From: Forficula auricularia
Taxonomy: Eukaryota > Arthropoda > Insecta > Dermaptera > Forficulidae
Direction of reading: 5' to 3'
Length of the DNA stretch: 64,000 nt
Assembly: GCA_024734495.1 (NCBI GenBank)
Contig: JALMQS010000154.1
Coordinates: forward strand, 434,001-498,000
Numbering within the stretch: the stretch's first letter is position 1; each line of letters opens with the position of its first letter. This document shows positions 23,480-35,199 of the stretch, piece by piece. The translations under genes were made by a program, and so were the position numbers. Below the pieces are notes generated by a model. That model was not told where the DNA came from. It did not search any database and saw nothing but the letters and a program-made list of their open reading frames with translations.

Positions 23480-24480
23480 TATGAAAGACATGGATTGGAA
23501 AATAGGAAGAATTGTAAAATGAAGATGAAAATGAATAAATAAATAAATGATGGACATTTTTTGACATTTCATTTACATTACAACAAATAAATAAATAAAT
23601 AAAGAAAACAGTGAAAAAATAAAATCGAAGAATATTAATAATAATAATAAATATATTTGATATAGACGATTGCTCATATATATTTATATATATGATATAC
23701 CAGAGAGTATTTTGACAATACAATAAATCTATGAAGTTATACACTGTGACAAGAGAACACCATCCAATCATACGTTTTATTTATTTTTGTTCACATTTAT
23801 TTCATTATTCTTGTTTGTCAAAAATCATAAAATTAAACAATAATTTTTTCGTGATAATGAATATATTCATTATTTATTTAATGATAATCAAAGCTAAGAT
23901 ACTAATAAAATAAATCCCAACAAAAAAATAATCTTTTCATATTCAATGACAGACAAGTATCTATTCCAAGCTCATTGACGTTGTACTTTTGTTCACATTT
24001 AGTTTTTATTTATTTTTTTAAATGTTCATTATAATGATAATATTTGGTTATTTATTCAATCGATTAGATTGAATATATATAATATTTATTATACTTGATT
24101 AATATTATTTATTTATTGTTTGTTTATTTATTAATTATTTCATTATTTGTGTCTCAAAAAATATGTATATTTGGAAAAGTTTATATTGTATATAAGTATT
24201 ATATATATAATATATATATTATTTAATAATAAATATATTATAGCGACAAGATTATATTATAATTCTCTTATATTATTATATAAATAATATATTAATATAA
24301 AGTTTTCTTTTATATTTAAAAGCTTGAATAAAATATATTTATTTTTATGTACTGATTATTATTATTCGTATTAGTATGAATCATTAAAATGGCTTTTGAT
24401 TCATATTCGATATTTTTATTTAATTTTTTATAGGTTGATTATGATAAAAATTTAATTAACTTTTTAAAGAATTAAAATAT
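23480..24480. other. Extremely A/T-rich spacer
   Basis: Simple AT, AATA and TATTA strings. The 161-residue frame on the minus strand at 23286-23771 spans the MITE end and is low-complexity; I do not regard it as coding. Confidence 0.6.
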
Positions 24481-24934
24481 ATACTAGACCAGCGCTTCTT
24501 AAACTTATTTCATTCATGACCCCTTTTTATCAGACCCAAGATATTAAATTTTAAATCAAGATATAAAAATAAATATTTTCTCATAGATAATTTATTTTTT
24601 TGGAAAAAATATACATATGAAAATTAGTAGTTTTAGGATTTGGTTCAAGTGTACAAAAATTAATGAAAGAAAAGCACGTTTTATTTTTTCTCGAGACTGG
24701 AAATGAGTCCACTCCCTCGCAAGTTGTGTTTTCGCGTTCTTTTATAATTGCAATTGTTTGCAACAATCATCGATTTTCTAGATAGAAAATGATTCTAGAA
24801 AGTAGATTTAGAAAATGTTATGTTATGTTATGTTTGTAAACTTTCTAATATAATATAAAATTAACAAATTATACTAACTAAAATGTTGTTCGTTTCTCTT
24901 AATAGCGATCCTAAATTTCTCTTAAAGGTATATA

Positions 24935-25650
24935 TATATAGGTTTTTTAACTTCTAATTCGGACCTTTCCAAATCAAATTCGGGATGTTTCAAACCAAAT
25001 TCAGGATTATAAAAATCAAAATCAGACTTTTTCAAATAAAATTCAGAATTCATTAATAAACAATTGAAAAAATAGAAAAAAGTTATAGTTGAGAAAAAGT
25101 TTTAATTTAATTTAACTCTCAGGAAAAGTTTTCAGTTAAAAAAGCTAAAATTTGGTGCATTCTAAGATATTTGCGAAGTAATTTTCAGCTCATTAACTAA
25201 AACCTTTCAAAGAAGATTAGCATTTTGTACTTTCAAGAAACGTTTTCAGGTAAAAAGCTGAAATTTTGTTCATTGTAAGATATTTGTGTACCAATTTTTA
25301 GCTCATCAACTAAAACCTATCAAGATTAGCATTTTGTAATTTCAAGAAACATTTTTAGGTAAAAAGCTATAATTTGGTGCATTGTAAGATATTTGCATAC
25401 CAATGTTCATATCATTATAACCAAAACCTTTCAAGATTAGCATTTTGTACTCTCAAGAAAAGTTTTCAGGTAAAAAGCTATAATTTAATATGTAAAATAT
25501 GCATGGTTTTATAGAAATTCTTAATTTGATTTGAAAAAGTCTAAATTTGATCTGAAATCTTGAATTTGGTTTGAAACATCCTGGATTTGATTTTTAATAT
25601 CCTGAATTTGATATGGAAAAGTCCAAAATTTGAAGTTAAAAACCTATATA
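24935..25650. mobile_element. MITE with long inverted repeats and a minisatellite core
   Basis: TATATAGGTTTTTTAACTTC on the left is mirrored by GAAGTTAAAAACCTATATA on the right, and the arms continue for about 130 bp with repeated CAAATTCAGGAT-type text. The centre (25110-25490) is a tandem array with a period of about 110-120 bp. TA-rich flanks suggest a TA target. No ORF. Confidence 0.75.
25110..25490 (+). repeat. Minisatellite with a unit of about 110-120 bp, three-plus copies
   Basis: Unit markers TTTTCAGGTAAAAAGCT and GATTAGCATTTTGTA recur at about 25117, 25238, 25347 and 25458. Copies differ at several positions. Confidence 0.8.
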
Positions 25651-25746
25651 CTAAAGTGCCATGGGCTCCCACTTGGCTTAAGAAGGCTCTGACTCTGCGT
25701 TTTATTGACAAATCACTATGTTAGGTGGATCACTTGGTATAAACCT

Positions 25747-26175
25747 TAGACCATGAAATATATAGACACGCCCTGGAGTCGATTTGGTGAGGCCAACATC
25801 AACTAGAGAATGTGACGTCATCTGTAGGTAGAAATAGCATGGCCACTATAGGAATTTATTTATTTAAAAACAATGCTCTGAGGTGGCTACCTCGTAGAGC
25901 AGAAACAGAAAGAATATATATACAAATAGTATCATTTAAGTAAGCAAACATAACATATATAACATTTAAATGAGCAAACAGAATTATTATACATTGAGAT
26001 AAATTTATCGTAGTTTAGATTATTTATTTTGGATTCCAATAATCGCAAATGAATGTTATATTAATATTAGCAAAATATTTATGTGAGAACGTGACGTCAT
26101 CTGTAGGCGATGTTGGCCGCACTTTACTCTGCGTGGAGAGTAGCAGAGGGCGTGTCTATATATTTCATGGTCTAA
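25747..26175. mobile_element. TIR element with CRE-like palindromes
   Basis: TTAGACCATGAAATATATAG at the left end is mirrored by CTATATATTTCATGGTCTAA at the right; the mirror extends into ACACGCCCT. GTGACGTCATCTGTAGG occurs in the same orientation in both halves (about 25811 and 26090). The 429-bp body has no transposase. I could not fix the target duplication. The 61-residue frame at 26049-26234 reads the right arm and is not a gene. Confidence 0.75.
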
Positions 26176-26179
26176 GTCT

Positions 26180-27615
26180 AAGGTATAAACCAATAAGATT
26201 TTTATGCATTTACATTTCTTTAATCGATGGTTAAATTATTTCTGGAAGGCAGGTCTGGTTTCATGATACTCCCCTGATCTCCTGATCGCTTTTCTATTTC
26301 CTATATAGGTACTATTCTCGTAAAACTTTGGAAAAATTATTATTATTATACAATTAAGACAATTAAAGATGATTGAAACATAATAAGGTTGAATAAAGAA
26401 ATTAAAATAAACAAATAAAGAAGAAATACTAATAAAATAAAAAAAAAAAAACATAATTATTGTTATCAAAAAAAAAGTTTATTTCAAGATAGAAGGGTCT
26501 ACATTGAATTAATTGCAATGATATAGAAGGCGATTTCTTCTTCATACATTTGTTTTCTCAGAGTCCATATCAAAGTCAATTCTTTAATAGGAAATGAAAA
26601 AATAATCAAACATGAGCAGATTAATCTACCTATGGTGAATATGAATATTGTTCGAAAACCACATGGAAATTTTTTTCTTCTTTCCTATAATTTATTCATT
26701 TTTCACATATATATATATATATGCTTTTCTATATTTATTTATTTATCATAGACAATACATAAAAATTAACACATTTCATTATTTTTTTCTTTTGTTCACA
26801 TATATTTATTTATATGTAGGTATATATTCTTTTATAAATGTAGAAGGAATTGCTATTAAATCTACATATCATTTATCAAAATTTTTTTGTTTTATTTTGT
26901 TTTTTATTTAAAATTTTCTCGCTAAATTTATTTGTTTATTTTTCCTTCGTGTTTTCAATATATAAGTATAATATATATATATAAACCTTTCCTGTGCATT
27001 TATTTTTTGTTTTTAAGAGTTTCTTTTTAATTGTGAAATAAGATCAGCGCTTTCAAAATGATGGAAGTTGCAACAATTGATGTTTACAAACTGTAAATAA
27101 TTTAATCACAAAACATTATCAGGAATTTGTACAATTTTTATATTAGTTTGTTTATTTACTAATTTTTAAAAGAGATGGTGTTTAAGAGACGGGAGACAAA
27201 TAAGATTTCCTGTTAATCGTGTGTTTTCTTTTTAATTAAACTTGCTTAGACATTTAGCCGACGTATGAGTATTTTATATTCCGTTAAGAATAGTTTAGAG
27301 TTTACATGATGCAAGTTTTATAACTAAATTTATGGAAGTTATTTTATTTCAATATGCATGCTTCTGCTTAGTTTCATTCACTAAAATCGTATTAAATTTA
27401 TTCAGTATTTATTATACAAGTTATAAAAAATATAATTTTTTTACTGATGTTTCATGCAAAATTTTTTTCAAAAACTAAAAAAAAAAAAAAAACGTAAAGA
27501 TTAGATAGTTTGCTATTTTTAATGATAACTTTAATTAATATGGTAAACATAATATAAACAAATTCAAAAATAAATAAATTTTATCAGTTAACATTCTTTA
27601 AGTTTTAATCAAATA
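26180..27615. other. No gene recognised
   Basis: A/T-rich sequence with (TA)n and poly-A tracts; the frames are low-complexity. Confidence 0.6.
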
Positions 27616-27677
27616 ATTAAAGGAAATAATAAATGAGTGTGTCTTCTGCTGGAAAAATTTATTTTTTATTTTTTTTA

Positions 27678-27726
27678 TAACGAGACTATAGTTTCGAGAG
27701 CTATGCCCTCTTCATCAATCTATTAC
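27678..27726 (-). ncRNA. Hammerhead-like core, left mirror
   Basis: The minus strand reads AGA, UUGAUGA, extra A, hairpin GAGGGC-AUA-GCUCUC, GAA, ACU-AU-AGU, C, UCG. The first core base C is changed to U, which should impair activity. The rest equals its mirror partner. Confidence 0.4.
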
Positions 27727-27780
27727 AATTGATTCACATGAATTGATGTTTCACACATTAATTCCTGTGTATCAATTTTA

Positions 27781-27824
27781 ATAGACTGATGAAGAGGGCA
27801 AAGCTCTCGAAACTATAGTCTCGT
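27781..27824 (+). ncRNA. Hammerhead-like core, right mirror, best preserved of family 2
   Basis: It reads AGA, CUGAUGA, extra A, hairpin GAGGGC-AAA-GCUCUC (6 bp, one G-U), GAA, ACU-AU-AGU, C, then UCG. Predicted cleavage is after AGUC; UC pairs with the GA before CUGAUGA. Apart from the extra A before helix II it has every conserved core base. Confidence 0.52.
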
Positions 27825-27929
27825 TATAAAAAAATTAAAAAAATTATTTTTCGAGCAGAAGACACGCTCTTTTATTGTCTTTTTTAATTTATAAAAATTC
27901 TGCTCCTCTCGGCAAAAAGAAAGTTTCAA

Positions 27930-28156
27930 TTTAATTTTTTATTAAAATTAATTATTTAAAGCCAAATCATTTGACCAGCACTGATCATATTTTATATACC
28001 TATTATTTAAAATTAATAAAATAAATATAAATTCATTATTATAAACAAACAGCAAAAATAAATGCACGACTAATTTTTCAAATGACTTCCTCTCTATCTA
28101 TGGATTTATTTATTTAATAATAGATACATAGATAGCTCTAGAATCAAATTATTTCA

Positions 28157-28190
<34 letters not shown>

Positions 28191-29715
28191 TTATATAGAT
28201 ATATATATAGGTATATATCTATTAATTATTCCTATAACTGATAATACAAATAATTTCAATATTTAAAATTTGTATTTTATTTAATCTTTCTCTTTGTTTG
28301 CTCTCTCTCTCTTTCTCTTTCTATTTATATATTTATAGATAAATTATAGTTTCTCCATTTTTTTATTTGTATTTCGTATCTTCATCTTTTTTTTACTTTA
28401 TTTAATATTATAATTATTTTGAATATGCTTAGTATGAATAATATAATTATCTGTGTATTATAACTTCTTTCTTAAGATAAGTTATTTTTTCCCTTAATTT
28501 ATTATTTATTTATTATTATTATTGCTTTGAAATTGCTCTTTTTTGGGTTGTTTTTTTTTTTTAATTTTTTAATTTTTTGATACATATATTTATATCATAC
28601 ATCTTTTTCAAATTTGTGCTTATATTTATTTATCATTATTATTATTATTTTTATATTATATCCATTTTTTTTATTTAATGTCTCTTCCACATTTATTTGT
28701 ATGTATGAATTATTCGATTCCTTGCGAAAAAACTTACAGAATTAATTATTATTATTAATGTTTTGTTCATTCTTATTTTGCAAAATATAAATATAATAGA
28801 ATAGAATATAATTAACTATATATATATAATATTTTATGAATAATAATATTAGTATAATTCAATCGATTTTTTCAGATCCCCTACCATTTGGGTTCTTCTT
28901 TTTTTTATTATTATTAATAAAATTGTAATTATTATTATTATTAGTATATCTAAAAAATATAATGATAATGATAAAAGAGCTTTTGACTAGTATTTAATAC
29001 TGTTGTAGTTGTCGTTCAAATTGAAACTATAGTGTAAAATTGATATTTTCTTTTTTATAGGAATTGACTAGATTTTCATATTTTTTTTCTATTTTTTTTT
29101 TGCTTTTTAATTTTTTTTTATGAATATATAATTATTTAGATATATATCATATTATAGGAATTATATAATAAAACTGAAAAATAAAATTAAAAATTAAAAA
29201 AAAATAAAATAAAATATATATAAAATTTTCTCTGAGAAAAGGATCATTTTTTGCTTAATTTTTTCATTTTTTTTAATCCTTTAAGCAAATAATTTTTGTT
29301 TTCGATTTCAGGTTATAAATTGTTATTGTAAATTGATATCGACGTGTAAAAGATTACCTTGTTGTTACGTAAAAATCAAATGATAAATGAAAATGCATTA
29401 TTTTAAGCTTTATGGTAAGAACGAATTTCGCTAATGGTTAAGCTTAGGAACTTTTTGTATTTCTGTTAGCAATGAGTTTTCGATTTCTTTTAAATTTTAT
29501 CTTACTATAACGATTCAATTCCCTGGCCTCTGTTTCTGTTCCTGAATTGAACTAATCCCACTCGAACGGAGATGAACCGAATAGAACCAGTTAAAAAGTT
29601 TCATCGAATTTTACTTGCTTTTCTCAAAAGAACCGAAACTGAATCGTTCCAAAATTAATTAGAAAATGAAATTACAATAAATTTATATATCGTAAATCAG
29701 TTTATTACGACTATT
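27930..29715. other. A/T-rich spacer with simple repeats
   Basis: Contains a (TA)n run at about 28160-28187, CT-rich text at 28290-28325 and many TTATTATTA strings. No gene signal. Confidence 0.65.
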
Positions 29716-29717
29716 AA

Positions 29718-29869
29718 TATTCATCAAGAGAAATCAATGGGGATGTCCTCTGCTTCATGCAAATATATATATTTATATATGTTTATTTGCATCAAACAGA
29801 GGAAATCCTCAATGATTTCTCCTTATGAATCAACAACTCTGCTACTCGCCAAAACAAAATCTTTTCAAA
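29718..29869 (-). mobile_element. Palindromic element, family 1, core lost
   Basis: The arms GAGAAATCAATGGGGATGTC..TGCAAATA and their mirror close on a short A/T loop. The family 1 tail is on the right (AACAACTCTGCTACTCGCC, then AAAACAAAATCTTTT). The flanks TACGACTATTA and TACGATTATTA look like a target duplication with one mismatch. The hammerhead-like centre is absent. Confidence 0.7.
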
Positions 29870-29884
29870 TACGATTATTATTGT

Positions 29885-30526
29885 TTATTATATTAAATTA
29901 CATATCTCCCTTCATAAGGTAATAAATTTTAATTATCTTCTTAACTAAAAATTTTACTTAGATAAAATCAAAAAGTATTCAAAATTTGTGGCTAACATCA
30001 ATACAAAATTTTCTAATGAAAATCTTTACCCAAATTTAGTTATATTATTATGTATTCAGACGTAAACCAGGAATATTGTATATCTATTTTTGTCATCTAA
30101 TTTCTACTTATAAAAAATATTGCCGTTCAAAATGAAATTCGATTTAAAAGAGTTGTTATATTAGGTATTTAGAAATAAATTTTATTGAAAAATATTTATT
30201 GAAGTTTATAGTTGTGGCGTTGGTCCTAGATATAGAGCAAAAATTCAAGTGAGAATCCTTGAAAGCCATTTTCCTTATTTTTAAAGATTTGTAAGTTTAA
30301 ATTTGCTGTAAAAAAACCATCATTCTAATCGTTATTTCAAATCACTTCATATTATTTTTAATTTGCTAAAAAATGTTGCTATTTGGAAAACTATTATTTT
30401 CGATCTTATCTAATATATATACCTATACAACTATATTATTTGTTCATTTGTTCTAAAAAAAGTATATAAGGAAAAAAATGAAATCACAAATTTTAATGCT
30501 TTTCGTTGTCTCTTTTATAGTTGATT

Positions 30527-30558
<32 letters not shown>

Positions 30559-32280
30559 TTTTCTAAAAAAAATTTATTTGAATATTTTAGCAAATAAAAT
30601 ATTTTAAAATAAATTTCTTTGATATTTTACTTATTTTAATTTATTCTTATTTAAGTATATATATATATATATTTGGGATAGCAATTTTTAATATTCTGTG
30701 TTTTTTGTTCATATCCTCATTTCATTTGCATTTGATTTCCTTCTAGTTTTTCTCTCTTTGAATTTTTTTTTTTTTTTTTTTTTTATATATATCTTTACAT
30801 TGTTTGGTGTTAAAAAAATAAATAAATAAAATAGATATGTTAACGTAATCCATAAAAAACTATCTTTTTGTCTTTTTCTCTCCAACTCTCATTCAAATAA
30901 AATTCTTATTAAATGTGAAAAAAAATCAACTGTTTCAACGATATTATTTCTTTAATTGAAAAATATATAAGAATAAGGGATTTGATTAATTAATATTTTA
31001 ACAATCGAAAATATTTTGGTGGTGAAAAATATATTTTATCAATTTTTTTATTTTCATTTTTTCTCTAAAGCGGATTTCATTTTTTTAATTTTTAAATATA
31101 CTCTGGAAAATAAACAAAAACACCTATATATATATATATTTAATTTATAAATTCTTTAATGAAGGCTTATCAAAAAAATGTATAAATTTTCAAATAGAGA
31201 GACCATAATAAGAAAGGATAATGTTGATTTTTTTGTTTTTCGAAAAATAATAAATATATAAAATTATTTTATTAATTTTGTATTTTGTATTTCTTTTTTG
31301 TTTATTAAGTTGTATTGTAAAATGGTTTTATATTTATTTTAATGTAATTTAAAGAGAATGGCCTCTGGTCACCTAATAAAAAAAATATATAAAATATGAT
31401 GATTAAAAAAATGAAATACTTAATAGCTATTCATTTTGGTGGATTGGGTAGTTCTGAAAGATCTGCAATTTGAAGTAAATGGATTTTTTTATTTGCTTGT
31501 TCTAGCTATCAAAAATGAATTCGCTTTTGTTATCTTTTGCATGATCTAATTTACAAAGAATTATATTTAAAACATAGGTTTTCAAATTTATCATTTTGAA
31601 GCTTGTTAGGGCTTATAAATTTATATTTTATATTAAAATAAATGTTAAGGATTCTCAATCTGTTGTACATCTACAATTAGTCGAAAATTATTCCCTGAGA
31701 TACACGAAGATGGAATAAAAAGATAAATCCTTATATATCCAGATATTTAGTGCTTATATATCAGTAATTTTTTCTTACTATAAAATGCGTTATTTTAATT
31801 TGGTTCTTAATAGGTCATCAGAAAATGAATTTACGTGATGTTTATTTAGAAGTTTTCTCAAGAAAGTAGAAAATGAACAATATTTCTCATTCATTTCAAA
31901 TGCTTAGTTGGATACTTTTTCAGTATTTCACTAATCGAGTGGTATAGAAATTACTTGATTATTAAATAAAATTTTGAGTAATTTCATCAGATCTGAATAT
32001 CCAGTTATTTCAGAACGAGGATTTACTTTTGTAATGCTTTTATGGTAAATAGGTACATCGTAATTTTGTCAAATTGGATTTTCTCTTCGAGTGAGAATTA
32101 AAATTAAAAATATAGAGCACTATCACAACTTGGGCCCGTGTTACGTTTGAAACGTTTGAACGTTTTTTCAAATTCGTTATATCAAGGCTAGTTTTAATAA
32201 AACAGCACTCCTATCACATTGATATTGAATATAAGTAAATAATAGTTTACGTGCAATAATTAATTTAATAAAAATATGTA
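29885..32280. other. No gene recognised
   Basis: A/T-rich with (TA)n tracts at about 30536-30558 and 30655-30672 and poly-T at about 30764-30784. No recognised family. Confidence 0.6.
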
Positions 32281-32285
32281 GAATT

Positions 32286-32505
32286 GAAAGTTTCTTTTTG
32301 CCGAGAGTAGCAGAATTTTTATAAATTAAAGGAGACAATAAAAAAGTGTATCTTTTTTAATTTATTTATAACGAGACTATAATTTCGAGGGCTTTGCCCC
32401 CTTCATCAGTCTATTACAATTGATTCACAGGAAATAGTCTCGTTATAAATAAATTAAAAAATTTATTTTTCTAGCTGAAGATACACTCTTTTATCGTCTC
32501 CTTTA
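32286..32505 (+). mobile_element. Palindromic element, family 2, one core retained
   Basis: The tail TTTTTGCCGAGAGTAGCAGA is on the left, then arms GGAGACAATAAAAAAGTGTA and the mirror ACACTCTTTTATCGTCTCC. Only one hammerhead-like core is left; the opposite side jumps from CACAGGAAA directly to TAGTCTCGTTATAA, the distal end of the lost core. The flanks share TAAAAATAT, a possible target duplication. Confidence 0.72.
32371..32415 (-). ncRNA. Hammerhead-like core
   Basis: The minus strand reads AGA, CUGAUGA, extra A, hairpin GGGGGC-AAA-GCCCUC, GAA, AUU-AU-AGU, C, UCG. One base of helix III is changed; otherwise it equals the 27.8 kb copy. Confidence 0.45.
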
Positions 32506-32514
32506 AAAATATAA

Positions 32515-35001
32515 TGCCAGATTTTGCAATCTTTAGTTTGAATTCAAATGTAACACTTGATCTAAAAAAAGGCTTCTGCATCACTTAAAAATGACCTCAC
32601 AATTTGGAGTCGAAACGTAAATTCTGATGGGAATATTTAATTAAAAATGTCTGATTTCGATTGTTTTTATTGGAAATCTTTCGAATAATAACTCAAACAA
32701 TAAAGAATCGTATCTTCAATAATGTTTATTTTAATCATTTTCTCTCCTAACTACAAAAAAAGCATACTCTCGGCTGAATTAGAAAATTACATGATCTTAT
32801 ATGATTTTCAAAAGTTTATTTAAATCTTATTCTTCTTACTTATGACACTGGATCCTGCTTAGGTGAACCATGAAAGGCAATTTTAATTTTCTCACTGAGA
32901 GAATTTAAACCATGTTTGCGAAATTCGCTTGAACACGATGCCATTGCCATAGCTCTAAAAATTCTAAAAATGGAGCAAAATTCGTAAAGTTTGAGAGCCC
33001 CAGTTCTATTTATTTATAAATGTAAAATATTTACCATATATATTCAAAATAATATGCCGGAGAAATGAAATTCTAGTTGGCAAATGGGTTTGAAAATAGA
33101 AAATTAAATCTCATAATTAAATAAGTAAATAAATCAATTTTTTCAGATTTGGTAGATAAGAATAAATAATTAATGTGTAGTAATAAATAATTTGACTTTG
33201 GCCGTTGTAATAGTAATTAGACGTTTTTATGTTATTTACAAATCGGAAAAAAGCTTTCAAAATTGTATAAAGAATTCCACTAGAACCTACCTATCAAAAA
33301 AAGGTTTTTTTTTATTTAAAAGAATTTCAATAAAAATTAATAATTACTTAAAATAGTTGAAAGAAATTTATTAGTAATGTAAATATTGTTGATGAAATGA
33401 TTGAATAAAATGTTATTTTTTTATCAATATTTCTAATTTATGCATCAAAGAGAGAGAAAATAGAAAGAGAAAGATTTTCTTCTTTTTCTTTGTTATATTG
33501 TTTCCTTTAATAACATTTTGCATTTTGTAATTTTTTAGCATTGCTAGAGTTTCAATTCTTTAATATAATATTATATAAAGAATATTTTTATTCTAAGTAT
33601 ATATAGGTAGGTATAGTGATGAAAAATATGATTATATATAAGTATATTTATTTTATTATATATGATCATATCTCTATACATATACATGTCTATGTAATCT
33701 ACGTTAATTTTTTTTTTATTTTTTAGTATTTTTTATAAGTGGATAATTGGTGAACTTTGATGATGCAATCCATTTTATATAATAAATAAAAATCAATCAA
33801 ATAACTAAATAGATACAAATAAAAATATTTATTTACAACATTTAAGTGAAATAAATACTAGGTTATTTATTAATTATTATTACAATGGTTTAAATTAAAT
33901 AAATCAATAATATATAAAGAATTGTTATATATAAATTTACACTAAAACTAATACGTTTAAGTAAATAAAACATTTAGTCTCTTTTTATATTCTTAACTCA
34001 CAATCATTATTAAGTAATTATTGATTCATGAATACAAAATTGGCTTCGATTTTTTATAATAAATAAATAAATTCTGGGGATGACTAGTTGGGTTGTTTGC
34101 AATGCACTGGAATAGACGGCCTTTTAAAGAAAAAAATTGAAGAGTAGCATTTATACTTGAACCATCAATTAAATAAATAAATTTCTGTTTGTGAACCGCA
34201 GTATAATAATTTAAAATAAGAAGTTATTTATCTCTATCGCATCGTATTTGTATTTGTGTATATTCTCTTTCGACATATCAATCTTAAAAATGGCAAATTA
34301 AATCTATTGGGATCTATTTTACTACTAAATAAAGTCTACTTATTTAACTATAATTCTATAAATTTATATATAACTATCTTGAACTCGACAATTCTCATAA
34401 TATTATTAAGGCTATCCAGAAGGTTGCGTGCTATTAATTAACAATAAAAACAAAACAAAATAATAATTAAACGATCACAATACTTCCACATTATATTCTA
34501 TAGAATATAAATTTGAAAGTAAAAAAGCATTTATGAAAAAACTTCACTAATAACAAAATTGATGAAAATGTTCATTAATTATGAATTCATACTAAATTCT
34601 AAGGCTATCTTTAGATCAATTTCAAATGAGGAACACGCAACCCCCTCGTTTATGGATTAAAAATGAAATACAATTTTATTTTAATATACCTAATATGAAA
34701 TATGTCTATATCATATTGTAACGTGATAAGGAAGGAAAGTTATAAAAAAAAATTGGTAAATCAAATAAGGTGTGTAGTGGGCATTTAGATTTTGCACGTA
34801 CCTCCAGAATCGGCACATGGCAAATCAAGTCACGTGCTCAATTCAGTATAAATAGAAAGCGTAAAGAGTTGGTTTGCAGTATAGCAATACTTTCCGGAAA
34901 GATGATCTTTCTTTTCTTTTATATTATTATTATTTGGCTGTTTAACATTCCATCAAGGAACAAAAATACTATTTTCATTTCATTTCAGTTAAATTTAATA
35001 A
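32515..35001. other. No gene recognised
   Basis: Nearly continuous A/T-rich text. Short frames (34256-34441, 34770-35015) lack any family signature. Confidence 0.6.
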
Positions 35002-35013
35002 TAATATTTACTT

Positions 35014-35184
35014 GAAACGTTTTTTATTTTGCGGAGAGTAGCATAGTTGTTGAATCATAAAGAGAAACAAAAATCTTGTCCTCTGCTTGATTCAAATAAA
35101 CATACACACATATATATCAAGTATATATATGCATATAAATTATTTGCACCAAGCAGAGGACAAGCTTTTTGTTTCTCTTTATAT
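35014..35184 (+). mobile_element. Palindromic element, family 1, core lost, with 12-bp target duplication
   Basis: Exact TAATATTTACTT lies at 35002-35013 and 35185-35196. The tail TTTTGCGGAGAGTAGCATAG leads into arms AAAGAGAAACAAAAATCTTG..CTGCTTGATTCAAATA, mirrored at 35141-35180 around a (TA)n loop. No hammerhead-like core remains. Confidence 0.8.
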
Positions 35185-35199
35185 TAATATTTACTTTAT

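Larger units (their letters stand above)
24490..25691. mobile_element. hAT-like element enclosing another MITE
   Basis: The left end CAGCGCTTCTTAAAC and the complement of the right end CAGAGCCTTCTTAAGCC are similar hAT-type termini. The left flank is TACTAGAC, the same 8-mer as beside the 9.78 kb hAT, but the right flank does not repeat it, so the right boundary or duplication has decayed. A second element lies inside at 24935-25650. Confidence 0.6.
27620..27926 (-). mobile_element. Palindromic element, family 2, with two opposed cores
   Basis: The arms GAGTGTGTCTTCTGCT and AGCAGAAGACACGCTC enclose two mirror-image hammerhead-like cores and a central segment ATTCACATGAATTGATG. The right-hand tail TTCTGCTCCTCTCGGCAAAA, outside the arm, matches the left-hand tail of the 32.29 kb copy in the other orientation. 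It is the most complete family 2 copy here. Confidence 0.75.

Noticed and set aside
23286..23771. 161-codon minus-strand frame
   Set aside because: It is composed almost wholly of Ile, Phe, Tyr, Asn and Ser, overlaps a MITE end, and reflects A/T richness.
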